Source of the DNA: an uncultured Kiritimatiellota bacterium
GTDB lineage: Bacteria; Verrucomicrobiota; Kiritimatiellia; RFP12; UBA1067
Reading direction: 5' to 3'
Assembly (NCBI GenBank): GCA_934635225.1
Contig: CAKTYZ010000027.1
Span: 1 to 28,625, forward strand
DNA: 28,625 nucleotides
Of the stretch, positions 1-8,582 are shown one piece after another. How positions within the stretch are numbered: the stretch's first letter is position 1; every line of letters starts with the position of its first letter. The translations under genes were made by a program, and so were the position numbers. Below the pieces are notes generated by a model. That model made no database searches. It saw only the letters and a program-made list of their open reading frames with translations, and was not told where the DNA came from.

Positions 1-59
1 CGCATATGCTTACGATTCACGTCTGGCCAAAGTGGCTTAAGAGGTTTTTGCTGACCCAC
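1..59 (-). CDS. possible 5' end of a further gene, cut by the window edge
   Basis: On the minus strand a very strong purine-rich Shine-Dalgarno sequence (AAAGGAGGTG, about positions 79-88) lies after the DUF4153 stop. The first start codon in an open frame after it is a GTG at 59-57; the other two frames close at once. Nineteen codons stay open to the window edge and begin MGQQKPLKPLWPDVNRKHMR if the GTG is read as Met. The product is not recognisable from so few residues. The spacing from the ribosome-binding site to GTG (about 15 nt) is longer than usual, so this call is tentative; the strong site and the position suggest the operon continues to the left. Confidence 0.3.
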   Translation of the reverse strand, partial: MGQQKPLKPLWPDVNRKHM

Positions 60-114
60 TCCCTTTACAAGTCACCTCCTTTTTGTGGAATCGGCTCCCG
101 TCCGAAACGACCTG

Positions 115-1899
115 TCAAGGCGATTGAACGCCCTTTTCGCAAGCCCTCGTGAGAACAGCACATCTGCTTAGCAAGAGCATGGTGAACGCGGACCCCTCAC
201 GTCCCGAAACACGAATCGCACCAATCGCCAAAGCCAAACTCGGCTTCAATGTCCAGACCGCATCCTCAGGCTTCATGTCAAGAATCCGTTTCTCCTTCCT
301 AATCACGCCGTCAAACCCCGCCGCCTTCAATGTCCGTTCGACATGAGCCGTAATGTCAAACGCTTCCGACCAGTCCTCACCCTCAGGCCATTTGACCATC
401 CAACGGTCTTTTGACGAGCGATACACGCAAACGACCCCATCGTCAATCACACGCAGACGCGAATAGCCGTCAATCGGCAAACCACACTCCGTTGGAATGC
501 GAAAAGTCATCCTTTCCATGGCAGGCCCAACCTGCGCGCCCCTTTCGGTAAGCCCCAACAAGAAGGACAGCGAGGGGTTTGATGGATGACGCTGGCGCGA
601 CAGTTCCATAATGCGCTGTTGAAGGCCCTTGGTGAACGCCAACCGATGCCAGACCGTTGGGCTGTCCGTCAGGTAGTCCCACGCGCCGAGGATGATCTTC
701 GCGTCCGCATCTGAAATGGTGACATCCGCAGGAACTTCCAGCTCATTCCCGCGCAACAGGCCGTTGCGGTCCAACGCCGCGCGCAAGCGGCGTTCCTGAT
801 TTCGCACGGGAACATCAAAGATGTTGAACGGCGTCACGGAAAACACAAGCCCGGCTACGGCCATGTAGGCGAAAAGCCCCTGTGGCCGACGATTCAGCGC
901 CGACAGGACAAGCGCGCAAACGCCACAGGAAAGCGTGATCATGCCCGCAAACCGCGTCGCGGAGAGACCGTAGGCCTGATAGCGAATGACGATACCGATG
1001 ACTTGCGCAGCCAAGACAGGCAGAAGAAGCGCCCATCCCCACCGCACGAACGAGCGAAAGAACGATCGCCGCGAGTCGCGCAGCGAAAGCCAGAAGAACG
1101 CGTAAGCCGCCAACGACACCGACCCAAACCAGTTCAGTTTGCCGCTCGGCATCGTCGCCGTCAAGACGATCTTTCCAATGTAAAGGTAGAGGATGCCGAG
1201 CAGAATCAACGAAGCCGGGAGAAGAATCCAGAAAAGAAACGCCGTCGCCCGATCTGACGCACCGTCATCGGCCTCACGGCCCGGCAAGAGAATCATGAAC
1301 CCGACCGGGACGATGACCAACCATAACGCAACCGCGACATCCTGGAAGATTGCCCCGCTCACAGGAGCCACGAGCATGTGGTAGGCCGAGAGACAAAGAA
1401 TGAGGCTCGGAATGAAGATTACCGCAACCCCACCGACACACAATGCATTAAGCACCAAGCGGGGGAAAAGGGACCGCTCGTCCGCACTATGATACAGGAG
1501 AAGTACGATTGAGGACACCAATGCGACGAGACTTCCTCCATACAACAGTGTCCACGGCCAATACAGAGGAGAGTCGTTATAAATCGCCGACCAAAACCAA
1601 CATCCCAGCGCGCCAACGGCCACGGCGACAGCCCACGCGCCTTTTCGGATCAAGGGGCTGTCCTGGCATTCTCCAAGCACGCGGACGAACACACTGGCCA
1701 ATGCGCCCCAGTAGAGGCCACGCGAAAGGTTCTGAACCATCGCGTCACGGAGAACGTAATGGTTTCCCAGGACAACGAGCACCGCCACGGCGATTGCGCA
1801 CAAACAGAATGGCGCAAAGCGTCCGAATCCGTGACAGATCCGACCTCTCATACGCAACAGCGAGTCCATGACATCGCGTCTGCTCCCTTCAAGTTTCAT
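115..1899 (-). CDS. DUF4153-type polytopic membrane protein
   Basis: A 594-residue integral membrane protein. About eleven hydrophobic helices fill the first two thirds, followed by a soluble C-terminal part of roughly 200 residues. The stretch LYLYIGKIVLTATMPSGKLN and the following WFGSVSLAAYAFFWLSLR resemble the conserved core of DUF4153 proteins, whose function is unknown. The ATG at 1899 is chosen because AAAGGAG sits 8 nt upstream and the hydrophobic segments start soon after it; an upstream in-frame start at 1980 would overlap the HAD gene and lacks a ribosome-binding site. A candidate extended -10 promoter lies only about 25 nt upstream, so the gene can be expressed apart from the HAD gene before it. 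Family assignment is by pattern only. Confidence 0.72.
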   Translation of the reverse strand: MKLEGSRRDVMDSLLRMRGRICHGFGRFAPFCLCAIAVAVLVVLGNHYVLRDAMVQNLSRGLYWGALASVFVRVLGECQDSPLIRKGAWAVAVAVGALGCWFWSAIYNDSPLYWPWTLLYGGSLVALVSSIVLLLYHSADERSLFPRLVLNALCVGGVAVIFIPSLILCLSAYHMLVAPVSGAIFQDVAVALWLVIVPVGFMILLPGREADDGASDRATAFLFWILLPASLILLGILYLYIGKIVLTATMPSGKLNWFGSVSLAAYAFFWLSLRDSRRSFFRSFVRWGWALLLPVLAAQVIGIVIRYQAYGLSATRFAGMITLSCGVCALVLSALNRRPQGLFAYMAVAGLVFSVTPFNIFDVPVRNQERRLRAALDRNGLLRGNELEVPADVTISDADAKIILGAWDYLTDSPTVWHRLAFTKGLQQRIMELSRQRHPSNPSLSFLLGLTERGAQVGPAMERMTFRIPTECGLPIDGYSRLRVIDDGVVCVYRSSKDRWMVKWPEGEDWSEAFDITAHVERTLKAAGFDGVIRKEKRILDMKPEDAVWTLKPSLALAIGAIRVSGREGSAFTMLLLSRCAVLTRACEKGVQSP

Positions 1900-1924
1900 A
1901 CGCCACGCTCCTTTCGCCGAGGGT

Positions 1925-1933
1925 ATTATAGCA
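1925..1933 (-). promoter_or_regulatory. extended -10 promoter of the DUF4153 gene
   Basis: On the minus strand TGCTATAAT (TGn plus a perfect TATAAT at 1930-1925) lies in the 68-bp gap between the HAD stop (1968) and the DUF4153 start (1899). No good -35 box is visible at the right distance, as expected of an extended -10 promoter. It would give a leader of about 20 nt holding the AAAGGAG ribosome-binding site. Confidence 0.55.
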
Positions 1934-1967
1934 AAATCTCCCCATCCGTTGCGCGATGGCGAACGGC

Positions 1968-2621
1968 TTAACCGTAACAATCCGCCGAAAGGCGTTCAGC
2001 AAGCGCCAACGCGTCCAGCAGGGTCTCCCCCGTAGGCGCGACAACGCGAAGACGATCAGCGGAATGGCCACCTTGTGCACAGAGGACGCAACCGATGCCC
2101 AAGGCATCCGCAACATCTTTGTCGTGAATGGCATCCCCAATGAGGACAATGCCATTTCGCGTGACCTCCTCCGGAAGGCTCTCACGAAGTTCACGCGCAC
2201 GGATAAGCTTCGATGCGCCGTCAAGATTGTCGACGCCATAGACAAAGTCGAAGAACCCGCGCAAGCACAGCGCGTCAACGGCACTGTCCAGAAGATCCTG
2301 CCGAAGGGCCGAGATGATTGACTGTCCCGCACCACCCCTTTGGACACGGCGCAAGGCTTCATGTGCCTCGGCATTGAGCCTTTTCGGCAACGCCGCGTAG
2401 GCGTCGTGATACTCTTGCGCCAACGCATCCCAGTCCTCGTGGGCGAGTTCAACGCCACAAGCCGCATAGAACGGCTTAACGGGAAACGCGAAATGCGCGC
2501 GATACCAAACGCCGTCTATGGGAGGAAGTCCCCGATGTCGCAAGACGACGTTAAACGCCCCAAGGGCCGCCCCCGTGTCATCCAGCAGCGTCCCGTTCCA
2601 GTCCCAGAGGATATAGGGCAT
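1968..2621 (-). CDS. HAD-superfamily hydrolase, phosphoglycolate-phosphatase-like
   Basis: A 217-residue cytoplasmic HAD hydrolase with an alpha-helical cap. Motif I is DWNGT (nucleophile Asp7), motif II contains Ser101, motif III Lys138 and motif IV GDAIHDKD (Asp163, Asp167). This set fits the Gph/PGP-like subgroup, which removes phosphate from small metabolites; the substrate cannot be told. Position +2 of motif I, usually the general-acid Asp, is Asn9. DWNGT variants are known in this superfamily, so the enzyme may still be active, but the substitution is notable. The start lies 10 nt after the SGNH stop at 2632 and has no clear ribosome-binding site of its own, suggesting translational coupling to the SGNH gene as the last member of the CCA-SGNH-HAD unit. 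Confidence 0.85.
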   Translation of the reverse strand: MPYILWDWNGTLLDDTGAALGAFNVVLRHRGLPPIDGVWYRAHFAFPVKPFYAACGVELAHEDWDALAQEYHDAYAALPKRLNAEAHEALRRVQRGGAGQSIISALRQDLLDSAVDALCLRGFFDFVYGVDNLDGASKLIRARELRESLPEEVTRNGIVLIGDAIHDKDVADALGIGCVLCAQGGHSADRLRVVAPTGETLLDALALAERLSADCYG

Positions 2622-2631
2622 GAGAGGCCGG

Positions 2632-3771
2632 CTATCGAAGGTTCAGGGCCTGACGGACGGCCTTTCCGTACGCCTTGGACATCGTCTCCATGCCAAGGTC
2701 GTTCGGATGGGTTCCATCCACCGTCCCTTCGAGATCACCCGAATACATCTCGTCCTTCGGCAGGTAGACGAGGTTCTTCCAGCCTTCGGCAATCAGCTTC
2801 TCATAGAGCTTGCGGATGAAAAGGTCCTTCCCACCCGCCGGTCTCATGAAGACATCGCATTGCTCGGCCATGACAATCGGCACGCCGGGACGCTTCGCGC
2901 GAAGATTGCGGATAAACGGCTCATAGTTCGTCTCAACGGCGCGTCCCGGACTCTCCTTCTCAGCCAAACTCATGTTCCACAGGCAGTCCAGCACATAGCA
3001 GCTCGCGTCAATCCGCGCGAGATGCTCGCTCATCTCGAACTCCATCACGCCCGATCCCGAGAAGCCCAGCCCGACGACGGGAACGTCCAAATCACGGCCG
3101 ACGCGATTCACGAACGCCAGCCCCGGACGCGAGCAACAGCCACCGTGCGTAATCGACGTGCCGTAGAAAACGACGGGCTTCGTGACGCCGCTCATATGCG
3201 GAAAGTCCCCGACCGTCGCCTTCGGGTCTATTCCAAGTTCAAAGCTCCGCACGCCATTGTAAAGTGGAAGATTGACGAGACAGGGAGTGTTCGGCGTCCA
3301 TCCGAGGGAGAGAGAACCGCCCTTCTGCGCGTCCCAGATGCGGCCCGTCTTCACATAGAGCCAACGTCTCTTCGCCACGTCCCAGCGATAGACATCAATT
3401 CCCGAGACACCCGTTGCGGGCATGTGGTCCATCGACAGGCCGCCGCTATAGGGCCGCCAGTGGAAGTTCAGAGTCCGAGAATCCGTCACGAAACGGAAAA
3501 GCATGCCTGAGGTGTGGTGCTTCATGCTCCGCACGCCTCCGTTGACATTCGTCGTCACGTTCGCGGGCAGTCTGTCGTAGTAGTGTTCCGTGTCCTTAAA
3601 GGCGCGGCCCTCGAGAGGCAAGTGCCGACCATCGATCCACTTAACGCCATTCGTCACGACGGCATCCTTCAACGCCATGCGCGAGTCCCACTTCGCGACC
3701 TCCGATTGGCCCGCACGCGTGGTGCAGACCGCGCCGGCGAGAGCCAGACTAACCAAAACGAGCTTTGACAT
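2632..3771 (-). CDS. secreted SGNH/GDSL esterase with GxDLY-type N-terminal domain
   Basis: A 379-residue protein. Residues 1-20 are a probable Sec signal (hydrophobic VLVSLALAGAV core). The N-terminal beta domain ends in GIDVYRW (about residues 124-130), matching the GxDLY module that precedes this SGNH type. The catalytic half has block I YGTSITHGG (Ser206), a GFSGSG turn (about 236-241), Asn266 in CLWNMS and DGTHPNDLG (Asp352, His355), so the serine hydrolase set is complete. Such enzymes act on acyl esters, often of carbohydrates; the real substrate is unknown. The ATG at 3771 follows AAAGGA by 7 nt and is inside the end of the CCA gene (23-bp overlap). A longer frame start at 3846 would hide the signal peptide. 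Confidence 0.87.
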   Translation of the reverse strand: MSKLVLVSLALAGAVCTTRAGQSEVAKWDSRMALKDAVVTNGVKWIDGRHLPLEGRAFKDTEHYYDRLPANVTTNVNGGVRSMKHHTSGMLFRFVTDSRTLNFHWRPYSGGLSMDHMPATGVSGIDVYRWDVAKRRWLYVKTGRIWDAQKGGSLSLGWTPNTPCLVNLPLYNGVRSFELGIDPKATVGDFPHMSGVTKPVVFYGTSITHGGCCSRPGLAFVNRVGRDLDVPVVGLGFSGSGVMEFEMSEHLARIDASCYVLDCLWNMSLAEKESPGRAVETNYEPFIRNLRAKRPGVPIVMAEQCDVFMRPAGGKDLFIRKLYEKLIAEGWKNLVYLPKDEMYSGDLEGTVDGTHPNDLGMETMSKAYGKAVRQALNLR

Positions 3772-5116
3772 ATTCCATTCCTTTCTGTGTTGTTGAGAAG
3801 CGCCCATCCAGTTGCGCCTCGTAAGTCTTCTGAAGAATCTCGCCAAAACGCGGACCGGGCTTCATCCCGAGCGCAATCAGATGGCGGCCCAGCAACAGTG
3901 GCTTCGGTGCGGCGGCCTCGACCGCGAGACGACGCGCCGTCGAGAGCAGCCAGTCGCACGCTTCGGTGCCCGTCAAATCTGCCGCCGCGACGCGCACCAA
4001 TGCCTCGATGCTGCAGACCTTCGTCGAGAGACGGCGCACCGCCCCATCCGAGGACTGAGAACGCCACATCGCATACGGACGCATGTGCATCTGAACCAAG
4101 GGCGGGACATCGCGCAGAAGCCGTTCTTCGTTGGTGAGCCGCCGCAGAAACATCTTCGTCGGCTCGACGCCTGCCACGTCGTGCCCGAGCGACCGAATGT
4201 GCCGCTTTACCCGGTCATACCGCGTGCAAAACGGCTTTCCAAAGTCATGACAAAGGACGGCAAATCCGACCAGCAGGTCATCGGCGCGTGCCGACTGCCG
4301 CTCAACCGCGCGGGCGGCGGCAAAACGGTCCAGACATTCCAGTGTGTGGTTCCAGACGTCACCCTCGGGATGCCATTCCGGGTCCTGCCGGCAACCGATG
4401 GTCCGCTTCAGTTCGGGATAATAGTCCACCCAGTTCACCGAGCGCAGGAACGCCAGTCCCTGAGAGATCCAGACGCCCTGCGTCAGGAGCTTCGACCACT
4501 CGCCCATCTGGCGTTCTGGCGCGAGGCCCTCTGGCGTCATCGTGCGGCAAATATCAATCGTCTCCTGCGTCGGACGTAGACCGAAGCGTGCAATGAACTG
4601 CATGCCGCGCAGGACACGAAGCGGATCTTCCGCAAAATGCGATGAAACATGCCGGAGCGTATGCCGCGTCAAGTCAGCACGCCCATTCCACGGATCGAGA
4701 ATTTCTTCCGTCAGCGGGTCTTGGTAGATGGCATTGATCGTGAAGTCTCGCCGCGCCGACGCCTCTTCAAGGGACAGGTTCGGGTCATATTCCGTCTCAA
4801 AGGCGCGATGCCCAAGCCCAAGCTTCGTCTCGCGCCTCGGAAGCGCCACATCGACATCATGCCCCTTCAACTTGAGAACGCCAAATGACGCACCGACGAG
4901 ATCAAGGGCGAAAGACCGCGTCAGCGTCGCCTTCAGCCTCTCGGGCGAAAGGCCGTAGACCTCGATGTCGTAATCCTTCGGCTGCTCGCCCAAGAGGCCG
5001 TCGCGCACGCACCCGCCGACCAAAAGCGCCCGCCCGCCCGCCTCCCGCACGAGCCGCGCGACTTCACGCACCGTCGGATCAAACGCGATGTCCCTTTGGA
5101 TTGCTTCGTCTGGCAT
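3749..5116 (-). CDS. cca: CCA tRNA nucleotidyltransferase / poly(A) polymerase family with HD domain
   Basis: A 455-residue class II nucleotidyltransferase, probably adding or repairing the CCA end of tRNAs. The head holds GGCVRD (34-39), the metal-binding pair in DYD (Asp48, Asp50) and RRDFTINAI (122-130). A neck motif EDPLRVLRGMQFIARFG (about 163-179) follows. An HD phosphohydrolase-like domain has His257 (WNHTL) and His290-Asp291 (CHDFGKP). The C-terminus carries the family's LIALGMKPGP...DGRFST-type segment. CCA-adding and poly(A)-adding members cannot be separated safely by eye; the HD domain favours a CCA enzyme. The ATG at 5116 is where homology begins, with a weak AGAGAG ribosome-binding site. 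First gene of the CCA-SGNH-HAD unit, with a promoter at 5163-5191. Confidence 0.88.
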   Translation of the reverse strand: MPDEAIQRDIAFDPTVREVARLVREAGGRALLVGGCVRDGLLGEQPKDYDIEVYGLSPERLKATLTRSFALDLVGASFGVLKLKGHDVDVALPRRETKLGLGHRAFETEYDPNLSLEEASARRDFTINAIYQDPLTEEILDPWNGRADLTRHTLRHVSSHFAEDPLRVLRGMQFIARFGLRPTQETIDICRTMTPEGLAPERQMGEWSKLLTQGVWISQGLAFLRSVNWVDYYPELKRTIGCRQDPEWHPEGDVWNHTLECLDRFAAARAVERQSARADDLLVGFAVLCHDFGKPFCTRYDRVKRHIRSLGHDVAGVEPTKMFLRRLTNEERLLRDVPPLVQMHMRPYAMWRSQSSDGAVRRLSTKVCSIEALVRVAAADLTGTEACDWLLSTARRLAVEAAAPKPLLLGRHLIALGMKPGPRFGEILQKTYEAQLDGRFSTTQKGMEYVKARFG

Positions 5117-5162
5117 TAACAGTAATGTCTCTCTGATTTGTCCCTTTCGGTTTTTTTGAGAT

Positions 5163-5191
5163 AGTATACTGAAAGCGCGTGCAAAAGGCAA
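5163..5191 (-). promoter_or_regulatory. sigma-70-type promoter of the cca unit
   Basis: On the minus strand TTGCCT (5191-5186), a 17-nt spacer and TATACT (5168-5163) lie 47 nt before the cca start. It is the best -35/-10 pair in the window. The 120-bp gap between the dinG stop (5237) and cca holds no convincing intrinsic terminator, so read-through from dinG is also possible. Confidence 0.5.
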
Positions 5192-5236
5192 CGGGGAGAA
5201 AGAATGTTTTTCCCGACAGACGTCGGCACGACCGCG

Positions 5237-7522
5237 TCACGAAAAGAAGGCGCTCACGCGGGCCAAGAGGTCTCCCGTCTCCGAAACCGTATGGACAGAA
5301 GCAGGAATCGACTTGCGGAAGAGCGCACCGTAGTTCTTTGTCACAAGACGCGGATCGGACACGATCACGACGCCACGGTCCGCTTTCGTGCGAATGAGCC
5401 GTCCGAAACCTTGACGGAACTTGATGACCGCCTCAGGCAGCACATAGTCGCGGAAGGAACTGCCGCCCGCGCGGTCAATCGCCTCGGACCGTGCCTCGAT
5501 GACCGGATCGCCGACTTGCGCGAACGGCAATCGCGCAAGAACAACACACGATAGGGCTTCACCCGCGACATCGACCCCTTCCCAAAAGCTCTGCGCCCCG
5601 AAAAGGACCGTATTCGAACGCCCTTTGAGCCGTTGCGTCATCGCTTCACGAGACAAGCCCTCGCCCTGCACGAGCAAGGTGACGCCTGCCGCCGCAAACG
5701 GCTCGTGCGCATGCGACGCAACCGCGTTCATCATCTCGTAACTCGTGAAAAGGACCAACGCACGCCCCTGCGTCAAGGCGAAAAGGTCACGAAGAAGCAA
5801 CGCCAGCGACTCTGCGTAGGCTATAAGATCTGACGCGGGATCCGGCAGACAGTCTGGCGCGAGGACAAGGGACTGCCGGAAGTAGTCGAACGGCGAGGTC
5901 GCCGTCAGGAACCGGAAGCGTTCCCGTGTGCCCAGCCGCCGCGCCATGTACTTGAAGTCGTTGCCGACGCGCAAGGTCGCCGAGCAGAGGACAACCGAAT
6001 CCTTCACTTCATAGAAGAGTTTCCGCAAGTCGTCCGCCACCGACAGCGGCGCGGCAACAAGCCGCACGAACGCCATCCGCCGGTCACCCTGCGCACGCTC
6101 CGCCCAATAGGCATGCGTCTGCTTCTCGCCCCGAAGGACGAAATTCGTCTCGTTCGCAAAGCCGACCAAAGACTCGGCAATCCCCGAGACCTGCGCGGAA
6201 AGGTCACCAAGATAATTAAGCTCCCCCTCCGGCACGGTGCCGTCCAGCGTGTCGCGCAAGTCGTGCAAGAGGTTCACCAGCGCCGCCAGTTCGTTCTCCA
6301 GCCGCGTCTGCGTCTCGGCAAGTCGTGTTTCCTGCCAGCCGTCCTCTTCCGTGTAGGGCTTGAAGAGCCCATGCAACGAATACGCGCGCACACCGTCTTC
6401 TGACACGCGATAGCGGCAGATGCCGCGCGCTTTCGCCGGCCGCAACAATCGCGAGGCCACGCTCACCAGCGCCTCGGCAGCCCTGACGATGCGCGATACC
6501 AGCCGTGGCGCGTCCCCCAACAAGCGCAGGACATGTTCGCCCGATGCGCTCCCCGAGAACGCACCTTTCTGGAACTGCCGCTCAATCGACGACAGGATGC
6601 CCGAAGGCTGCGTCTGCCGACGACCCTTGCTCGGACGCGTCAGCCGGTTGAGGATGCGCGACAGGGCCGGAAGTGAAAACTCCGCGCGCAGATACTCCGT
6701 CGCAATCATCTCCAGATTATGCGCCTCGTCCATCACAAGCCGTCCGTAGCTCGGCAGGATTCCGCTCCCCGGCGCCGTCGCCTCCGCCAAGACGAGCGCG
6801 TGATTGACAATGACCAGATGCGCTTCTGCCGCAGCCTTGCGGGCCTTGTAGACGAAACAGCGCGTGTAGTACGGGCAACGTCGCCCGCTGCATTCCTCGC
6901 CAGGGCAGGTCAGGAGACCGCGCGACAAGCCCTCATACGAATCGAGATCGCCGTCACGCGTCCGCTGCATCCAGTCAATGAACGCCGGCATCAACGCCTG
7001 TTCCTCGTCGGACATCGTCCAAAACCCCGCCGCGAAGAACTCTCCCACGGCCCGTAGGCAGAGGTAGTTCGTGCGGCCCTTGAGAAGCGCGACCTTGAAC
7101 GACGCGGCTCGGTCGCCCAAGATCCTGATGGCGCGAGGAATGTCGGACAGGACAAGCTGGGACTGGAGGTTGCGCGTCGCCGTCGAGATGACGACTGGCG
7201 TGTCGTTCATCGACGCCCAGAGAATGGACGGAACGAGATACGCAAGCGACTTGCCGACACCCGTCCCAGCCTCCACGACAAGATGCTCGCGCGTGTTGAA
7301 CGCCGCAGCGATCGCGCCCGTCATGTCGATTTGTCCGGGGCGTTCTTCATAGCCCTCCAAGCGGCCCAACACACCCCCCGCACGCAAGTGGTCCTGCACG
7401 ACCGCGACGTCAAGCGGCGTGCAGTCCTCATGAGCAGGCAGATGCCGCGTCCGCACGGCATCGGGCCGCTCGGGAATCGCATTCGCCCAGTTCGGGTCGT
7501 CAATGAACGCGGCGGGCGTCAT
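5237..7522 (-). CDS. dinG: DinG/XPD-family ATP-dependent Fe-S DNA helicase
   Basis: A 761-residue superfamily 2 helicase expected to unwind DNA 5' to 3' in repair or replication stress. Visible motifs: Walker A AGTGVGKS (85-92), Fe-S ligands Cys155 in NYLC and Cys211, Cys216, Cys222 (spacing C-x4-C-x5-C, as in E. coli DinG), DEAH at 265-268, and motif VI QGFGRLIRT near the C-terminus. Cys206 is an additional cysteine. The ATG at 7522 forms an ATGA overlap with the rlmN stop, a strong sign of translational coupling; an in-frame start at 7576 would extend far into rlmN and is not needed by the fold. No exonuclease domain is attached. Last gene of cstA-rlmN-dinG. Confidence 0.9.
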   Translation of the reverse strand: MTPAAFIDDPNWANAIPERPDAVRTRHLPAHEDCTPLDVAVVQDHLRAGGVLGRLEGYEERPGQIDMTGAIAAAFNTREHLVVEAGTGVGKSLAYLVPSILWASMNDTPVVISTATRNLQSQLVLSDIPRAIRILGDRAASFKVALLKGRTNYLCLRAVGEFFAAGFWTMSDEEQALMPAFIDWMQRTRDGDLDSYEGLSRGLLTCPGEECSGRRCPYYTRCFVYKARKAAAEAHLVIVNHALVLAEATAPGSGILPSYGRLVMDEAHNLEMIATEYLRAEFSLPALSRILNRLTRPSKGRRQTQPSGILSSIERQFQKGAFSGSASGEHVLRLLGDAPRLVSRIVRAAEALVSVASRLLRPAKARGICRYRVSEDGVRAYSLHGLFKPYTEEDGWQETRLAETQTRLENELAALVNLLHDLRDTLDGTVPEGELNYLGDLSAQVSGIAESLVGFANETNFVLRGEKQTHAYWAERAQGDRRMAFVRLVAAPLSVADDLRKLFYEVKDSVVLCSATLRVGNDFKYMARRLGTRERFRFLTATSPFDYFRQSLVLAPDCLPDPASDLIAYAESLALLLRDLFALTQGRALVLFTSYEMMNAVASHAHEPFAAAGVTLLVQGEGLSREAMTQRLKGRSNTVLFGAQSFWEGVDVAGEALSCVVLARLPFAQVGDPVIEARSEAIDRAGGSSFRDYVLPEAVIKFRQGFGRLIRTKADRGVVIVSDPRLVTKNYGALFRKSIPASVHTVSETGDLLARVSAFFS

Positions 7523-8565
7523 GTCGTTGGAGCGGCGTCCTTTCGGTCGAGATGCCGCAGACGCAGCTGTCCGCACGCGGCGTCCGCGTCCTTGCCGCGC
7601 GAACGGCGAAGCATCGTCTGCACGCGGTTCTTCATGAGGACGTCAAGAAACATGAGCATCGTCTTGTCGTCCGGCGTCTTGAAGTCCGGACGGTGCGCGA
7701 CAGGCGAGAGCGGAATGAGATTCACCTTCGCCATCGGCACGCGGCGGACCTGCCGCGCCAGCTCCTCGGCGCACGCCCGTGAATCGTTGACGCCCGCGAT
7801 GACCGTGTACTCAAAGGTAATGATGCGCTTGGTCGCGTTCGTGTAGTCGGCACAGGCCTGCAGAAGCTCGTCGATCGGCCATTTGCGGTTAACGGGCATC
7901 AGCTGCGAGCGAAGCGCGTCGTTCGGCGCATGAAGCGAAACGGACAGCTCGAACTGAATGCCCTCCGCCGCAAGCCGCCTGAAGCCGGGCACGACGCCAC
8001 ATGTCGAGAGCGTGATGTGGCGCGCGCCGAGGTTCGGACCTTTCCCCGCGTTGATGAGCTTCAGCGCGCGCAGCGTCTCGTCATAGTTCGCAAACGGCTC
8101 GCCCATGCCCATGACGACGATGTTGGTGATCTCGCCGAACGTCCGACCCGCAAGGTATTCGGCGACGATCTCGTCCGCCCTCAGCGAACGGACGACGCCG
8201 CGCGAACCGCTCGCGCAGAACGCGCAGCCCATCCCGCAACCGACCTGCGTCGAGATGCACTGCGTGAAACGCCCTGTCGCGGGAATGAGGACCGTCTCGA
8301 CGGACTGCCCGTCTTCAAAGCCGATCAGCAGCTTTTTCGTCCCATCCGTCGATTCGGACACCTCAAGAACCGCGTAGCGCGTCAGCGGAAACTCGGTTTT
8401 CAGCGTCTCGCGGAAGTCCTTCGGCAAAGTCGTCGCCGCATCCCAGTCCGCAATGTAGTCGCGATAGAGGGACTGCAGGATCTGATCCGCGCGGAACGGG
8501 CGCAAGCCACGCGCCTTCAAGATCGGTTTCCACTCATCTGGCAAAATGCTCCAGGCCTTCAGCAC
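7519..8565 (-). CDS. rlmN: dual-specificity 23S rRNA (A2503-C2) / tRNA (A37-C2) methyltransferase RlmN
   Basis: A 348-residue radical-SAM enzyme that methylates C2 of adenosine in 23S rRNA and certain tRNAs. The 4Fe-4S motif CxxxCxxC is at Cys110, Cys114, Cys117 inside CISTQVGCGMGCAFC, and the methyl-carrying cysteine is Cys331 in ACGQL. Spacing from Cys103 to Cys110 matches E. coli 118-125. A GTG start at 8565 is chosen: GGAGGG lies 7 nt upstream, the length is normal for the family, and it begins 17 nt after the cstA stop (8583). A longer open frame reaching 8949 overlaps cstA and has no family similarity before LKAWSILPDEW. The gene shares an ATGA junction with dinG. Confidence 0.92.
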   Translation of the reverse strand: MLKAWSILPDEWKPILKARGLRPFRADQILQSLYRDYIADWDAATTLPKDFRETLKTEFPLTRYAVLEVSESTDGTKKLLIGFEDGQSVETVLIPATGRFTQCISTQVGCGMGCAFCASGSRGVVRSLRADEIVAEYLAGRTFGEITNIVVMGMGEPFANYDETLRALKLINAGKGPNLGARHITLSTCGVVPGFRRLAAEGIQFELSVSLHAPNDALRSQLMPVNRKWPIDELLQACADYTNATKRIITFEYTVIAGVNDSRACAEELARQVRRVPMAKVNLIPLSPVAHRPDFKTPDDKTMLMFLDVLMKNRVQTMLRRSRGKDADAACGQLRLRHLDRKDAAPTT

Positions 8566-8582
8566 GGACAAACCCTCCACTG

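Noticed and set aside
2620..3510. Plus-strand open frame of 296 codons opposite the SGNH gene
   Set aside because: Shadow of a gene with complete catalytic blocks on the other strand.
5192..5236. Possible terminator between dinG and cca (GGGAAA paired with TTTCTCCC)
   Set aside because: Imperfect short stem with a bulge and no T-tract after it.
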